DNA of 64,000 nucleotides from Anaspis maculata (GCA_949128115.1 OX421962.1:10863262-10927261); one strand, 5' to 3'; shown: positions 10,616 through 22,872, numbered from the stretch's first letter. Notes: a model not told the origin generated them from the letters alone. Translations and numbers: made by a program.

Positions 10616-11708
10616 CTAGAACCATTGTACACAGAGTGAAATGAAATGCAGCAACCTTGAATGGTAGATTCTTCCTGCTATCCTGATCCAGAAAAAAAAA
10701 TAGATTACAGTACAGTCGACTGATAATCCGCATTGAAAAGATGGCGCCAAAAAGGACCCAAAAAAGGACCACATTTCACCAATCCTTCATTCCATATGCC
10801 GTCTCACCTGCCGCAATGGACCCATACTTTCCATTGAAACCTCCGATAGCATGTGCTGCTTTGTCAGTGCCATTCTTCGCAGTTAAAAAACAGTAACTCC
10901 TTCGGCAAACATGATTTTTCTTCATTTGGAAAGATTTTTTCTTGTGCTAAAATATGACAATATGACCTTAGTTCAAGTTGATTTCGATCAGCTTCTTTCT
11001 TCTTAAGCTCATTCTGGTGTCACAATTTTCATAACACCATTTGTTGACAACTCGGTTGACAAGCTGAACTGCAAGAAGTGTGAAATTATAAACACTATAT
11101 TCAATAGTCATTTTTTCAATATTGCCATTGACCAGGAACTTGAATTTCAACAGAAATGGATAGCTTGGACTGTTTTCTGTTTGTCGATCGAATCTCGAAA
11201 TGCACGTGGGAGTACTGCAGAATAGTTTTTTTTTCAAAGCGCTCGTGAATCGCAAAGCTCTCAACACTTGAAAATACTTGTAGCCAACACTACGAAAATC
11301 AATAATGAGTAACAGACAACTCACTCATTGTTCTGATTACCGTAATGTTGGTTTCGATCCATGCTGTATGAACAGAAAATAGTCCAAGCTATCCATCTCT
11401 GTTAAAATACAATGGAAAAATCTGTTGCGGCACCACAATACTCTCCCGACTAGTATCCAGGAACCTATAGAAATTTTCATGTTCCTTCGATTGGGAAGTC
11501 AGAACTTGATTGCAAGATTGAAGAAGATTGCTAAAAGGGCACAAGCACACCGCTCAGGAAGACTTGGACCTTGTCTAGCGTTGTGGTTGAAAAATGTTCA
11601 TAAAAGGGCAAGAGGTCCAATTTTTTAGGAAAGATATATTTCTTCAATCAAGATCACAACATACAGGATGCAGGATATGTCTCAAAAATATCGCATTCCG
11701 AGTCCAGA
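10616..11708. other. Unassigned intronic sequence
   Basis: No gene recognised. About 11425-11560 (containing CGACTAGTATCCAGGAACC) resembles the interior of the foldback at 18806-20174 (near 19070-19150), so this is probably old transposon sequence. Confidence 0.45.
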
Positions 11709-11918
11709 GTACGAAGGCGCAGAGCGGACATTAATGTGGAAGATATTTATTTGTAATTGCGACTTTTTTCTGTCAATTGCCACTTTATTCTGGCAATTGC
11801 GACTTTTTTCTGTCAATTGCCACTTTATTCTAGCAATCGCGACTTTTTTCTGTCAATTGACACTTTATTCTGACAATTGCGACTTTTTTCTGTCAATTGC
11901 CACTTTATTCCTGGCAAT

Positions 11919-12205
11919 GGGGCCTTGCAATTGAAAAACTCAACGTGAGGTCGCCACTACTGTAGGGGGCGCCTACTTCGATGAAGCGGCCGTAACGACG
12001 GGAAAAACAGGGGAGTTTGAGTAGTTTGACCGGTAACTGACAGTGACTGGAGACGTCAAGCAAGAAACAGAGGTTATCCAAATTTCAAATCAAGACATAA
12101 AATGACGGACGTCGGTCGCTGAAGCGTCAACGCCGTCGAAATTATCGAATTTGCCCCCAACGGTTGTGACGCCCTCGGTGTGTGAAAGTGGCAGTGCAAG
12201 GCCCC
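11919..12205. mobile_element. 287-bp MITE, GGGGCCTTGCA ends
   Basis: Inverted ends GGGGCCTTGCA and TGCAAGGCCCC interrupt the left-arm minisatellite. AT on both sides (11917-11918 and 12206-12207) fits a 2-bp duplication; joining the flanks restores the repeat unit CTGGCAATTGCGAC. The superfamily was not assigned. Confidence 0.75.
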
Positions 12206-13188
12206 ATTGCGACTTTTTTTCTGTCAATTGTCACTTTATTCTGGCAATTGCGACTTTTTTCTGTCTATTGCGACTTTTTAGCACATTTCGATAGAAAATG
12301 ATGTTTATATGGTCGGTTTGTCCGTCTGTCTGTCCGTCCGTTATTTGTCTGTTAGTCCGTCTGTTTGTCTGTCCGTGTTAAAGTTGAGAAGTTGAACTCC
12401 TTCTCGGGAAATGAAGCTAGAGCCTTAGAACTTTTTCCGATTAATAGCTTAGGCCCTCAAGGGTGGCCTATGGGCAGACTGTATTTCATGGTGGCGCTGC
12501 CATCTTGGTAGCCATATTGGAATTTCTCATCAGTGGAACGGAACCTCGAACGGAACTCACTCTGATCTCGTATGAACATTCTTACTTTCAAGCTCAGTTT
12601 CATGATTACGCCGCCATCTTGGTAACCATATTCAAATTTCTTATTAGTGGAACGATTTTCCTGGAACTTGGAACTTACCCTAGCTTCGTATGATCACTCT
12701 TATTTTCAAGCTGAGTTTCATGATCCGCTGGAGCAGATTCAGAGCGAATGAATCTGAAGCGGATTCATACGAGACAAGAGTACCTACGTTTCACGTTTCA
12801 TGACAATCGTTCCAATAATAAGGAATTTCGATGTGGCGGCCAAGATGGCGGCGTAATCATGAAACTGAGCTTGAAAGTAAGAATGTTCATACGAGATCAG
12901 AGTAAGTTCCGTTCGAGGTTCCGTTCCACTGATGAGAAATTTCAATATGGCTACCAAGATGGCAGCGCCACCATGAAATACAGTCTGCCCATAGGCCACC
13001 CTTGAGGGCCTAAGCTATCAATCGGAAAAAGTTCTAAGGCTCTATCTTCATTTCCCGAGAAGGAGATCAACTTCTCAACTTTTACACGGACAGACAGACA
13101 GACGGACGAACAGATAAATAACGGACGGACAAACAGACGGACAAACCGGCCATATAAACATCATTTTCTATCGAAATGTGCTAAAAAG

Positions 13189-13730
13189 TCGCAAATGACA
13201 GAAAAAAGTCGCAATTGCCAGAATAAAGTGTCAATTGACAGAATAAAGTGGCAATTGACAGAAAAAAAGTCGCAATTGCCAGAATAAAGTGGCAATTGAC
13301 AGAAAAAAGTCGCAATTGACAGGAGAAAGTCGCAATTTCCAGAAAAAAGTCGCAATTTCCAGAATAAAGTGGCAATTGACAGAAAAAAGTCGCAATTGCC
13401 AGAATAAAGTGTCAATTGACAGAGAAAAGTCGCAATGGCCAGAATAAAGTGGCAATTGTCAGAAAAAAAGTCGCAATTGCCAGAACAAAGTGGCAATTGA
13501 CGGAAAAAAAGTCGCAATTGCCAGAATAAAGTGTCAATTGACAGAAAAAAGTCGCAATTGCCAGAATAAAGTGGCAATTGACAGAAAAAAGTCGCAATTG
13601 CCAGAATAAAGTGGCAATTGACAGAAAAAAGTCGCATTTGCCAGAATAAAGTGGCTATTGACAGAAAAAAGTCGCAATTGCCAGAATAAAGTGGCAATTG
13701 ACAGAAAAAAGTCGCAATTACAAATAAATA
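13189..13730. repeat. 40-bp minisatellite of two 20-bp half-units
   Basis: About 13.5 copies of a 40-bp unit made of GTCGCAATTGCCAGAATAAA plus GTGGCAATTGACAGAAAAAA. Each 20-bp half holds the palindrome CAATTG, so CAATTG recurs every 20 bp, about two helical turns. The 206-codon frame at 13161-13781 on the - strand is read-through of this array and not a gene. Confidence 0.95.
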
Positions 13731-13978
13731 TCTTCCATGTCCGCTCTGCGCCTTCGTACCAGAGCGACATATGGAATCCACTCAAGAACACGAAAACATA
13801 TCTTAAACATTTTATTATTATTAGGTATAGGCCTCTATGATGTCGCTCCCTAAGTAAGATACAGGGTGACAAAATTTACGACCAAGGCATGATATGAGTC
13901 TATGGCATGAGATTCAATGCGTCGCCGGGATTCTACAGTTTGGCCAGAATGGCACCATTTTCACAAAACCATACGATT

Positions 13979-14056
13979 TCTCGCACTAAATCGCATGCAA
14001 TCCAGGCGAATGTCTAGCCTGCGCGCGGCCTTGATTGCATGCGATTTAGTGCGAGA
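13979..14056. repeat. Perfect 24-bp inverted repeat with 30-nt loop
   Basis: Arms at 13979-14002 (TCTCGCACTAAATCGCATGC...) and 14033-14056 are perfect reverse complements. The structure sits about 120 bp upstream of an SCCPDH acceptor site. It may be a small MITE remnant; no target duplication was seen. Confidence 0.8.
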
Positions 14057-14174
14057 TATTCAATAAAATTGTCAGAAGATGTCATGAGAGCCGGAGAATT
14101 GGGAGTGGAATGTTAACTGGAATCGTTTCTCTCTACGCAGAAATCCAGTCGTTCATGAAAGGTTCGTGTTTCAG

Positions 14175-14412
14175 AATAATACCGCACAAAGTAGACGTGG
14201 AGGAAGGCTGGGTCCTGCCGTTCCTGGGTGCGGATCGCCCGGTTGTCCGACGGTCCCAGCGCCACTTTTACGACGTCAACAAGCAGAGGCCGGTTCAAGT
14301 CGAAACGTACTTCATGGTCGATACGTTCCTCAATGTCATTCTGGTGGCACTGATGGCCGCTATTCTTGCCATCTTGGCACGCTTCAGCTTCGGCAGAAGC
14401 CTACTTTTCTCG
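14175..14412 (+). CDS. SCCPDH: SCCPDH-like oxidoreductase, internal exon (part 2 of 3 in window)
   Basis: Encodes IIPHKVDVEEGWVLPFLGAD, then RPVVRRSQRHFYDVN, then the hydrophobic stretch FLNVILVALMAAILAILARF, then GRSLLFS. The first base completes the Lys codon from the exon at 2223-2730. The acceptor TTTCAG ends at 14174 and the donor GTAAGA starts at 14413. The exon ends on a complete codon (phase 0), matching the next exon. The segment fits the part of SCCPDH proteins that follows the PKLK motif and contains a single hydrophobic helix, considered a membrane or lipid-droplet anchor in the family. No frameshift or internal stop occurs. Confidence 0.93.
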
Positions 14413-14869
14413 GTAAGAATGGATATGCAGGTGTCCGGTGTGATGGCCGAGAGATAATAATTTTCTGAATTATAGTATTTCTTTCAATTGTAAAGAATTA
14501 AACATCACTGCGAGAAAAATCAATAATTTAGACGCCAGGACGACTAAGCAATTATCTCAACGCCGTGTGAAGGAGTACCGATTCCCTGAAATGTGTTTTA
14601 CATAGTCATAAAAATCCAGCGCAGCCAAAAAATCAAAGGAATATTCATTTCTTGACCTTTTGCCGAAGCGGGGGTGGCCAGTCGTAAATCATCTCAAGAA
14701 ACGTATATACAGGATGTTACCCAGAACATGAGTTTCGAGAAATGCATTGCCATATAAACAGAATCCTTTTCAAGTACGAAAAGTATATTCCTCGGTATAT
14801 TCCGATGTATTGATTTATTACCCCACCCTTTCTTGGAAATGTGTATCTATGCATTCAGGGGTGGTCCAG

Positions 14870-15830
14870 AGGAGTAAGGGGTTGATATAGCTATAAATGC
14901 AATAATCCCCGATGCGCAGTTCAGTTCAGTTTCATCTCCCATCAGCTACAGTTACACTGAGTTCAAGTCCACACCAGGTCCAGTTTGATCTTCCATCAGT
15001 GATGTAGTACCTACGTTTGCCAAAGTCTAGTGCTGTTAAAGTTCAAACACCAACATGATGATAATAATAATAATCTACATCACAAGTGTGATGTAGTACG
15101 TTTGTCAAAAGTTAGTGCTTGCCGTTCAAACACCATTGGGGTATTTAACGGCTGGTTTTTGTCATAACGATGTGCTTTAGACTTTTATTCATGTAATTGT
15201 TGTGAATCACAGATGTAAGTTTGTTCATGTTATAGAAACGTTTAAACAACTGATGTGCTATCAAAATTATGCGCTCAGTTTAGACAGTTAGGAGTTTGTT
15301 CAGATTATACACACTTGGGTATTTGGTTTGTTCAAATAATAGCAACAAATAGTTTGTTTAAACAATAGACAATACTCGTATAAACAATTAGAATGTCTAA
15401 ACAATTAGGTATTGAGTCACTTCATCCATTATTGGATCATTGAAGTTTACATCAAGTACTACAACCATATTTGAGTTGTGCAGTCTAGTTATCCATTGAC
15501 TTTTGTTTCCATTTCAAATGTATACATGTAAATCGTTTATTTTGAATAAAATGTTGAATTTGTAGACTCTTGCACTTCAATGCCACTTTAAATGGAAGTT
15601 AATTAGAGACACATAGCTGAAAGGTACACATATTATGCATCTCGACAAATTAATACGAGAAAAGACGCGATTGTTAACTCGAGGTAATGCAATCATAGGT
15701 AAGTAATACAGTGTCACACAGGTGAGTCAAATAAGAGTCTAAGGTATCCGGGAGAAAACCCGTTCCCGCGTTGAAGTTTAAATAAAGCCAAATTGGGAGT
15801 TGAAGTCCAATAAAAATAATTCTTCAACTG
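14870..15830 (+). other. Possible degraded LTR
   Basis: Contains TATAAATGC at about 14891, an imperfect tandem duplication (GTGATGTAGTAC...TTCAAACACCA near 15000 and 15085) and an AATAAAG-bearing 3' part. It is followed near 15828 by TGGTGTCAGAAAACTG, which resembles a primer-binding site of Ty3/Gypsy elements. No gag-pol coding follows and no second LTR was found, so a solo or decayed LTR is only a guess. Confidence 0.25.
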
Positions 15831-15899
15831 GTGTCAGAAAACTGAAGAGGTTAACTCTTCTTGATGCCAATCAAATGTCCCAGGTGTTATCCTGACCGC

Positions 15900-16784
15900 C
15901 TGGCACGACACCGGTGTTTGAAATCGCAAGCATTCTGACATTCGAAAGAGCCATCAAAAAAAGTATGGAACTTTTTCAAAAACGCATGATAAGGGAGCCT
16001 TTCAATGCTGTAGATGGAATGTCGTTTTTTAGCGCACTTCTCCAAACGGGAAGGCGCTTTTGTCCTCGTCCTCGTCTAGCATCTAGTCCTAGACGAAAAG
16101 GTTTTTGCAAAAAAATTTTACTCCATTGGGTAGCTCATGACCTTGTATCCCGAACCAAGAAAAATCTTGACGAAATAATAATAAACAATGATAATAATAA
16201 CAATTTAGTGTGACGCGGCATCGCCGTTGAATGCTGCATTTCAGAAGCCGGCCTGATCTCGAAAGTTATCACATGCGAGGAAGTACCCGATCTTATCATT
16301 TTACCATAATACATATGCGGAGTTATATTTAGAGGATGATTTGAACTTCATTTTAATGAAAATTTCACATCGGTGCGAGGTGCAGGCCAATAGTTATTAA
16401 TTTTTGAAAATGACTCTAAAACTACGGCTCGGCCGCAAATGATTTATTCGTTGCTTGCTGGTGCTTGATATCCTTTTCTCCGAACAAAACGAAATTCAAT
16501 ACAGAAAATATTTCAACTCGAATGGGTAGCTCATGGCCTTGGTACGCGAATCAAGAAAAATTTTGCCGAAATAATCATGAACAATTACAAAAATAACATT
16601 TTGGTGTAGGGCGGCTTCGCCGATCAAGTGCTGACATTCGCGGTAAGATGTAGAAAGTTGCGATATGCAGGCAACTACAATTTCTTAATGAAATACATCA
16701 CTGCATGTACGGCATTATATTTAGAGAACAATTTGAACTTTCTTTTGACAAAAACCCCACTTCGATCCGACCGTCGGGTCAATA
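15900..16784. repeat. Diverged tandem duplication, period about 396 bp
   Basis: GGGTAGCTCATGACCTTG at 16128 matches GGGTAGCTCATGGCCTTG at 16524. The similarity continues through AATTTAGTGTGACGCGGC versus ATTTTGGTGTAGGGCGGC and a TATATTTAGAG block. The second copy is interrupted at 16785 by a TIR element and resumes after 17441. Confidence 0.7.
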
Positions 16785-17439
16785 GGGTAGTGACCGATTT
16801 TTTTTTTATTATTTTCTTTTAAAGTTCACTTCTTGATAAGTGACGCTATATAGTTAACAGATTTTTTTTCGTAAGTTTTCTTGGTAAAAAAAATTCATGA
16901 AAGTTTTCGATCATTTCAAATTTGGCGCGATGACGTCGCAATCTTTCATAGGCGGAGAAGCAGGCTTGACAACATTATACAGAACCTACTACAAAAAGCA
17001 CTAGCGTCAACCCGTCAACGCTCATAACAGCTGATTGTTATATTGTTAACGCTTTGTGTATCTGTGCGGTGATTCGTGTTGTTTAGTTGTTTTGCTTGAA
17101 AATATGGAAAGTTGGTAAAATCTTTCATGATTTATGAATATTTCAAGACTACATCAGACTTCAATGGTTATGTTATGCTGGCAAACGTCAACGTCAACAC
17201 TGACACACAGGCAACGGAGGTGTGGTCATCCCCACTACTGTCAAAAGATTGAAACGTCACAGCCCGCCTTACAGCTCGGTAGATTTGAAATCGTTCGCAA
17301 AAGTAGCCACTTTCAAGACAGATTTTGAGACACTTGGAACTTTTTTTTTCGAATTTTCACGAAACGTAGTCTTGTTATTAATGCTCTACATTCGATTAGT
17401 ATGATTTTTTTCTATATTTTTGGATGGTGGTCACTACCC
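16785..17439. mobile_element. 655-bp TIR element, probable TA target
   Basis: Ends GGGTAGTGACC and GGTCACTACCC are flanked by TA on both sides (16783-16784 and 17440-17441). It interrupts the second unit of the tandem duplication, whose first unit serves as an approximate empty site (CAATAGTTATTAATTTT near 16394). No transposase frame was seen. Confidence 0.65.
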
Positions 17440-17449
17440 TATTGTTATC

Positions 17450-17754
17450 AATTTTTGAAAACGACCGCAAAGCCACGGCTCGGCGCATATTACACGACCC
17501 TACAAATTTAAAATGAGACGTGCCGAAATAGTAGGTAATTGAACATTTTGAAATAGCCAATACTAGGTACCTGAAGGATAATGGCACTCAAATTACGAAA
17601 CATGTTTGCTCAATAACAAAAAAAAAGTAGGTAGGTATCACTAAAAATCATGTGACAGGCTACCATTTTTTCGGTTTTTCGATAAAAAAGAAATGTTCCA
17701 ATTCAAAAGTGAACCCGATATTCGTGTTCAGGAGGTCGAAATCAGTTGGAGAAC
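17450..17754. other. End of tandem duplication and unassigned AT-rich sequence
   Basis: Resumes the duplicated sequence (ATCAATTTTTGAAAACGACC) and then becomes AT-rich DNA without recognisable features. Confidence 0.4.
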
Positions 17755-18600
17755 ATTTTTTTATATAAGTAACAGAATGACGCTTATGTGGCCGGTTTGT
17801 CTGTCTGTCTGTCTGTCCGAGCCCGTGCAGAAATTAAGACGCTGTACTCCTTCTCGAGAATTGAAACAAGAGTTTTTTCCGATTAATAGCTGATGTCCCC
17901 AAGGGTGGCCAATGGGCACTATTTTTGTTATCCATACATCGTTATCATTATTCTCAAAAAACAGAGATCTCCTGTGCACTTCGATGAAGTTGAACTTCTC
18001 CTCGTGAAATAAAGCTACAGCCCTTGAAGATTGAACTTTATCCGGTGGATAGCTTAGGTCCTCAAGGACCCTCGCAAGGACCCAATAGGCAGGTTGGCTT
18101 TCATAATTCGGCCGCCATCTTGGCTGCCATATTGAAATTTCTTATTAGTGGAACGATTGTCATGAAACTTGAAACTTACCCTTGTCTAGTACGATCATTC
18201 TTATTTTCAAGCCAAATTTCATGATTGCCCCACCATCTTGGCCGCCATATTGAAATCTCTTACAAGTGGAAGGATTTTCATGAAACTTGAGAGTTACGCT
18301 TGTCTCGTACGATCATTCCTATTTTCAAGCTGAGTTTCATAATTCTGCCGTCATCTTGGCCGCCATATTGAAATCTCTTGTTAGTGGAACGATTTTCATG
18401 AAACTTGGAACTTACCCTTCTCTAGTACGATCATTTTGATTTTCAAGCCGAATTTCATGATTCTGTCGATATTTTGGCCGCCATATTGGAATTTTTTGCC
18501 CAAGACGGTAGAACCCTAATCACTTAACATCTTGCGTTCACTAATCCTCCAAAAAGGAAGTGCGCTACTGAGCCTCATGCCCACGAGGCGTATTCGCTTG
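17755..18600. mobile_element. Dispersed repeat with GTCTG microsatellite and 118-bp tandem units
   Basis: Starts near GACGCTTATGTGGCCGG, followed by a (GTCT)n run, and then four tandem units of 118 bp at about 18111, 18229, 18347 and 18465. Each unit carries a version of GCCGCCATCTTGGCCGCC. It ends near TGCGCTACTGAGCCTCATGC. Related copies are at 12200-13180 (inverted pair) and 27585-29755. No coding capacity; class not assigned. Confidence 0.7.
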
Positions 18601-18604
18601 TTTA

Positions 18605-18805
18605 CTTTCCCGGCCACCCACCAACATGAAAGGGAAAGTACTGTAATCGTGCAAAAAAAAGTTTTGAGATTTCGACGAATATATCCATTTTGAGGTCCTC
18701 CAAGACGATTAAGACCATTTCCAGAATGTCTGTCTGTCTATCTAGATGTGGGTGGGTGGGTGTGTGTGGTGTGTATCTGTAATCTCTTACGACAACTGCC
18801 AAATG
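18605..18805. repeat. Outer arm of a large inverted pair (partner near 24720-24895)
   Basis: TTACTTTCCCGGCCACCC through the GTGGGTGGGTGTGTG run is the inverted counterpart of 24720-24895. A second piece (20160-20520) pairs with 24085-24720, so the two halves face each other across about 3.5 kb. Confidence 0.7.
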
Positions 18806-20174
18806 GTTGACCCGATCAACTTTAAATTTGGTATGCGGACATTGTTGGTCCGTGGAATCAGTCCATTAGTTTTTGGCTGTCATCTGTCGAACAGAAGTGT
18901 CGTCACTATCAACAAATGTCAGAAGCTATATCTCGAGCTATATCTCATGGAACTTGACTTGCTATGTCATTTGAGAGCCCTTGAGAAACTGTATTCAGAA
19001 CAGTTAAAAGTATTACTCTATCTGCCATCTCTCAAATAATAAAAAATCGGTTGTGTCACCCCAAAACTTTTCCGACTAGTATCCAGGAACCTATGTAAAT
19101 TTTTGTTCGAAACGTCCCTTCGGGTGGGAAGTTGGAAAATCAGGAAAAGATTGAAACTAATTTGGAGAGAATCATTTTCAACCGGAAAACTCCCAAGAAA
19201 AAATTGTTGGAAAATGTTCAAGAACCAGTTACCTCTACGCACAAAAGATCTTATAGGTCGCAGTGCAGAAAGGATCCTCCGAGACCAATCGACCACCTCT
19301 AATCTACAATCTACCTCTTGTTTAAAAAAAAATTGGTTAAAATCGGTCCACGGAATAAAAAGTTGGAAAATTTGCAGTTTTTCAGAAAGGAAAACTCGGC
19401 AACCTTTGGTCCGATTTCGGAAATTTTTCCTCAAAAAATTAGCTCAATGTTTTCTTCAACTTTTATTCGCAGCATGTCTGCATCTAAAATTAATATTTCG
19501 TGGGGCCTACCGCATGTATAAGTTTTTACTGCGTTTTTTTCACATTCACGGATTGTGCAAATTTCATTTTGACAAAACTACCGTCGGAAAATCTGAACCG
19601 TGTCGATTTTGAAAATAAATAGGTCTACACGACGCCCAATCCAATCTACTTTCGATATCAGTTGAAATTTTTCAGAAAAAGTCTATCCCCGAGCAGGAAT
19701 TAATTTTTGAGTGGAGTCCTGCTGCAAAAGCGAATCGTTCCGGTCAAAACACCGGCGAGAGCCCCTATCGGGTGGCAACGGCCAGGAGAAATTTTGAAAA
19801 TTCATTACGCCCGACTGGGGAACGGTGGGAAACTGCAACTGCGGCCTTGATTTGACCTTTTTGTTGTGTTGCTTCCTACCAAATCTGGTTCCAATCCGTC
19901 GGCGTCGGATAGATTTTGAATAATTAACTGGTAAAGTTTTGAACTTCGGCATTTATTATTTGACAGATGACAGATAGGGCAATACCTTCAACTGTTCTGA
20001 ATAGTTTTTCAGGGGCTTTCAAATGACATATTGCAAGTCAAGTTCCGTGAGATATATCTCCTGACATTTGTTGACAGTGACACTTCCATTTGACAGATGA
20101 TAGTCAAAAACTGATGGGCTTTTTCCAGAGAAAAGCCATGTTCGCATACCAAATTTCAATTCGATCCGGTCAAC
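18806..20174. mobile_element. 1.37-kb foldback element
   Basis: Inverted arms of about 230 bp (18806-19040 and 19945-20174) start with GTTGACC(C)GATCAA and share TTTGGTATGCG, CATCTGTCGAACAG and ATATCTC blocks. It separates sequences that are contiguous in the inverted partner near 24700-24730, so it inserted into the left arm of the larger inverted pair. The 169-codon frame at 19103-19612 lies in the loop and shows no recognisable domain. Confidence 0.7.
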
Positions 20175-20220
20175 GCGAGGGGTCGACCACGACCAAAAAT
20201 CTGGTACAAAAAACCTCCAA

Positions 20221-20375
20221 ATAGAATGAAACCTCCAATATCTCCACCATACCTCCACATATCTCCACGGATCCCCACGGATCCCCACGGATCTCCACGG
20301 ATCCCCACAGATCTCCACGGATCCCCACGGATCTCCACAAGACCTCCACGGATCTCCACAAAACCTCCATGGATC
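20221..20375. repeat. 10-bp minisatellite (CCACGGATCT / CCACGGATCC)
   Basis: About 15 units of exactly 10 bp alternate GGATCTCCAC, GGATCCCCAC and AAACCTCCAC. A sister array is at 24487-24670. A 10-bp period puts every unit on the same helical face. Confidence 0.95.
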
Positions 20376-20529
20376 TCCACAGTCTAGCGCATGCGCAGTG
20401 TTCACGTACATACGTACACACATACTGCATAGGGTTATCTCAAGTGGGGATCAAAATCAATTATTGTCTTCTGATGAAGTGACCAATTGTCTTGTGACCG
20501 TGTCATAAAGGGGATCCCGATCCCGATTT

Positions 20530-21232
20530 TGATCTGTCCAAAAGTAGGAATAGACTAAGAAGAAATTTTGCGGAAGATACACAGATTTTCGAGAAAAAAA
20601 ATGAAAGGAAGGAAACTACGCTGTGTATTTTTGCGCCGGGCGGAATAACGCGTCGTAAAACGAAACAGGGCAGAAAATGGCAAGAAATCGGGAGAAAACC
20701 AGGAAGACATTGTTTTTGTGACAATATGCTACCAAAAGACACGAACGGGACCATGGAGCAAAATAGGAGTGTTGGGCGAGGAGAAGCTGGGAAGAACGTA
20801 TCATAAAACTATAAGAACGGGGTGAAAAATCGCAAATAATTGTAAGAAAATCAGTGAAAGACATTGGTTTTGTGGCAATACGCTACCAAAAGACACCAAC
20901 GGGACCAAGGGGTGAAATTGGACTGTTGGGCGGGAAGAGACTAAAAAGAACGCGTCATAAAACAAGAAACAGGGCTAAAAATCGCCAACAATCGTAAATG
21001 AAAACATTGACAAGTAAGAATAAATCACACGAAACGGGAAGAAAGTCGCAAGATAAGGCAGTCGACGCGTGTAAGGAAGGAATGGAGTGCAAGGAAAAAA
21101 CGGAAGAGCCCAAAAAAGGATAACAACGCATGGAAAGTATATCCCGCAAAAGCATAAAAAGGAGGTAAAGTACGTTTAAAAAGAAGGAATAAAACACGAA
21201 AAACGGGAAAAAAAAGTCGCGAAAAATAGGTA
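20530..21232. repeat. Degenerate tandem repeat, about 155-bp period
   Basis: GACATTGTTTTTGTGACAAT...CTACCAAAAGACAC at about 20706 recurs at about 20861, and AACGCGTCGTAAAACGAAACAGGG recurs in altered form near 20950. Purine-rich on the + strand. The long - strand frames are TTC/CTT-rich and uninformative. Confidence 0.65.
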
Positions 21233-21317
21233 CCCACTCAGCAAGAAAACATCTTAATTTTTCACCACTTTTCAACATAGTTTTATGTCACAGGAGGTTC
21301 CGCACCTATTTTTACTA

Positions 21318-22812
21318 AACTGCTCAACAATTGAAGTGGTCCACTCGAAAATTTCGCCCGATTTCAAATACAAATATTTTGGAAAAAAATCGACCGATTC
21401 TCAAAAGTGCAGTGTTTTTTGATAGCTTATTCTTTTCACTATAAGGTGCCCCGATAGACCAAACAATTGATTACATAATGCATGATATACAGGGCGACAA
21501 CAAAAAGAGTGTTGAAATGTTTCATTTTAAAACACGTCCCACTTTTGCAAAAAAAATCGCTGAGTTTTTCCGAGTACATTTTTTAGAAGTGCACATCCAT
21601 GGCTCGTAACGGTTTTTGAAATTTCCACCTATCTTCTTTGGTTACAGGGTGATGTGGAAGAAACAACTTTTTGTTTTTGTAGTGGTAACTTTTTTATTTG
21701 TTGACCGATTTCCAAAATTTGGAGCTTATGTTGAAGCGAAGACCTCAGGTAAGAGGAATCGATTAACATAATTGAATTAACACATCATTTCAAAAAGGGG
21801 AGTTGCATCAAATGTGACCTAAGCATGAAATAAGACCGAAATCCGATTTGGGGGAATTTTTCAAGAAGAATCAACTTGTCGTTGAAGAAATCACTCATTA
21901 CAAACATTTTGAGATCAGTCTCGCTTATTTGGGGCAACAATTAACGACGGAAAACCCAAATTAAGACTGCATGTTTTCACAGGAGAACCGATGCTCTTGC
22001 TCACCTGACAATACACGTAACCTATGTTACGAGAATCACTGATCGAGTTTCCTTCGCGATTTGAACAGTCAACAGAGGGTCGACAGAAACAGTCAAAAGT
22101 AACAATAAGTACGTGTGTTTTCAGGTGAGCAAAGGCATCAGTTATCCTGTGAAAACATGCAGTCCCAATTTGGGTTTTCCGTCATTAATTGTTGCCTCAT
22201 ATAAGCGAGACTGATCTTAAAATGCTCGCAATGAGTGGTTTCTCCAACGACAAGTTGATTCTTGTTAAAAAATCCCCCCAAATCGGATTTCGGCCTCATT
22301 TAATGCTTAGGTCACATTTGATCCAACCCCTCTTTTAGAAATTATGTGTTAATTCAATTCTGTGATTCGATTCCTCTTAACTGAGGTCTTCGCTTCAACA
22401 TAAGCTCCAAATTGTGAAAATCGGTTAACAAACAAAAAAGTTAGCACTATAAAAACACAAAGTTGTTTTATTTCACATCACCCTGTAACCAAAGAAGATG
22501 AGCGGGAATTTCAAAAACCGCTCCGAGCCATGGATGTGCACTACTTAAAAATGTAATCAGAAAGACTCGGCGATTTTTTTGGAAAAACTGGGACGTGCTT
22601 GAAAATGAAACATTTCAACACTCCTTTCGTTGTCACCCTGTATACCATGCATTATGTGTTCAATTGTTTGGCCTATTATTGCACCTTATAGTGAAAAGAA
22701 TAAGCTATTTAAAAACACAGCACTTTTTGAAATCGGTCAATTTTTTTCCGAGATATTCGTATTTGAAATCGGGCGAAATTTTCGAGTGGACCACTTCAAT
22801 TGTTGAGCAGTT
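21318..22812. mobile_element. 1495-bp foldback with about 700-bp arms, TA target duplication
   Basis: Almost entirely two inverted arms starting AACTGCTCAACAATTGAAG, with the turn near 22060. TA flanks it at 21316-21317 and 22813-22814. The second copy of the host element reads straight through the site with a single TA near 28548-28551 (TTTTTACTAATTTTTAC), proving the boundaries. Homologous but diverged half-elements occur at 34980-35570. No transposase frame was found. Confidence 0.9.
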
Positions 22813-22872
22813 TAATTTTCACAATCTATACTGCACGTTTTTTCCTAAGAAAAGTTCTTCTTCTATGGCGTC

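Larger units (their letters stand above)
11709..13759. mobile_element. 2-kb palindromic element with mirrored 40-bp minisatellite
   Basis: The two ends read GTACGAAGGCGCAGAGCGG and its complement, and the sequence is palindromic about a centre near 12750. From the outside in, each arm contains a 40-bp minisatellite, a GTCTGTCCGTC microsatellite, and copies of a repeat with GCCATCTTGG and GCCATATTGG. The right minisatellite (about 13189-13730) has some 13 units; the left (11750-11918 and 12206-12290) is shorter and split by a MITE. If transcribed with the SCCPDH pre-mRNA, it would fold into a long hairpin. Confidence 0.85.
2731..14174 (+). other. SCCPDH intron, 11.4 kb, almost wholly repeats
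   Basis: Bounded by GTAAGT at 2731 and TTTCAG ending at 14174. The reading phase matches across it: the split Lys codon is AA|A. It contains a THAP-bearing foldback element, mirrored minisatellites, a hAT MITE and a 2-kb palindrome, each listed separately. No other host gene was found inside. Confidence 0.85.

Noticed and set aside
13161..13781. 206-codon reading frame on the - strand (the longest outside the known genes and RBR copies)
   Set aside because: It is translation of the 40-bp minisatellite. The unit length is not a multiple of three, so all frames cycle through the same CDFFLSIATLF-like peptides.
14870..15830. A definite LTR retrotransposon
   Set aside because: Only a PBS-like word and a TATA-like word are visible; no second LTR and no gag-pol, so it is reported at low confidence only.
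19103..19612. 169-codon frame in the 18806-20174 foldback
   Set aside because: Basic, low-complexity peptide (K, F, R rich) with no recognisable domain. Located in an AT-rich transposon loop.
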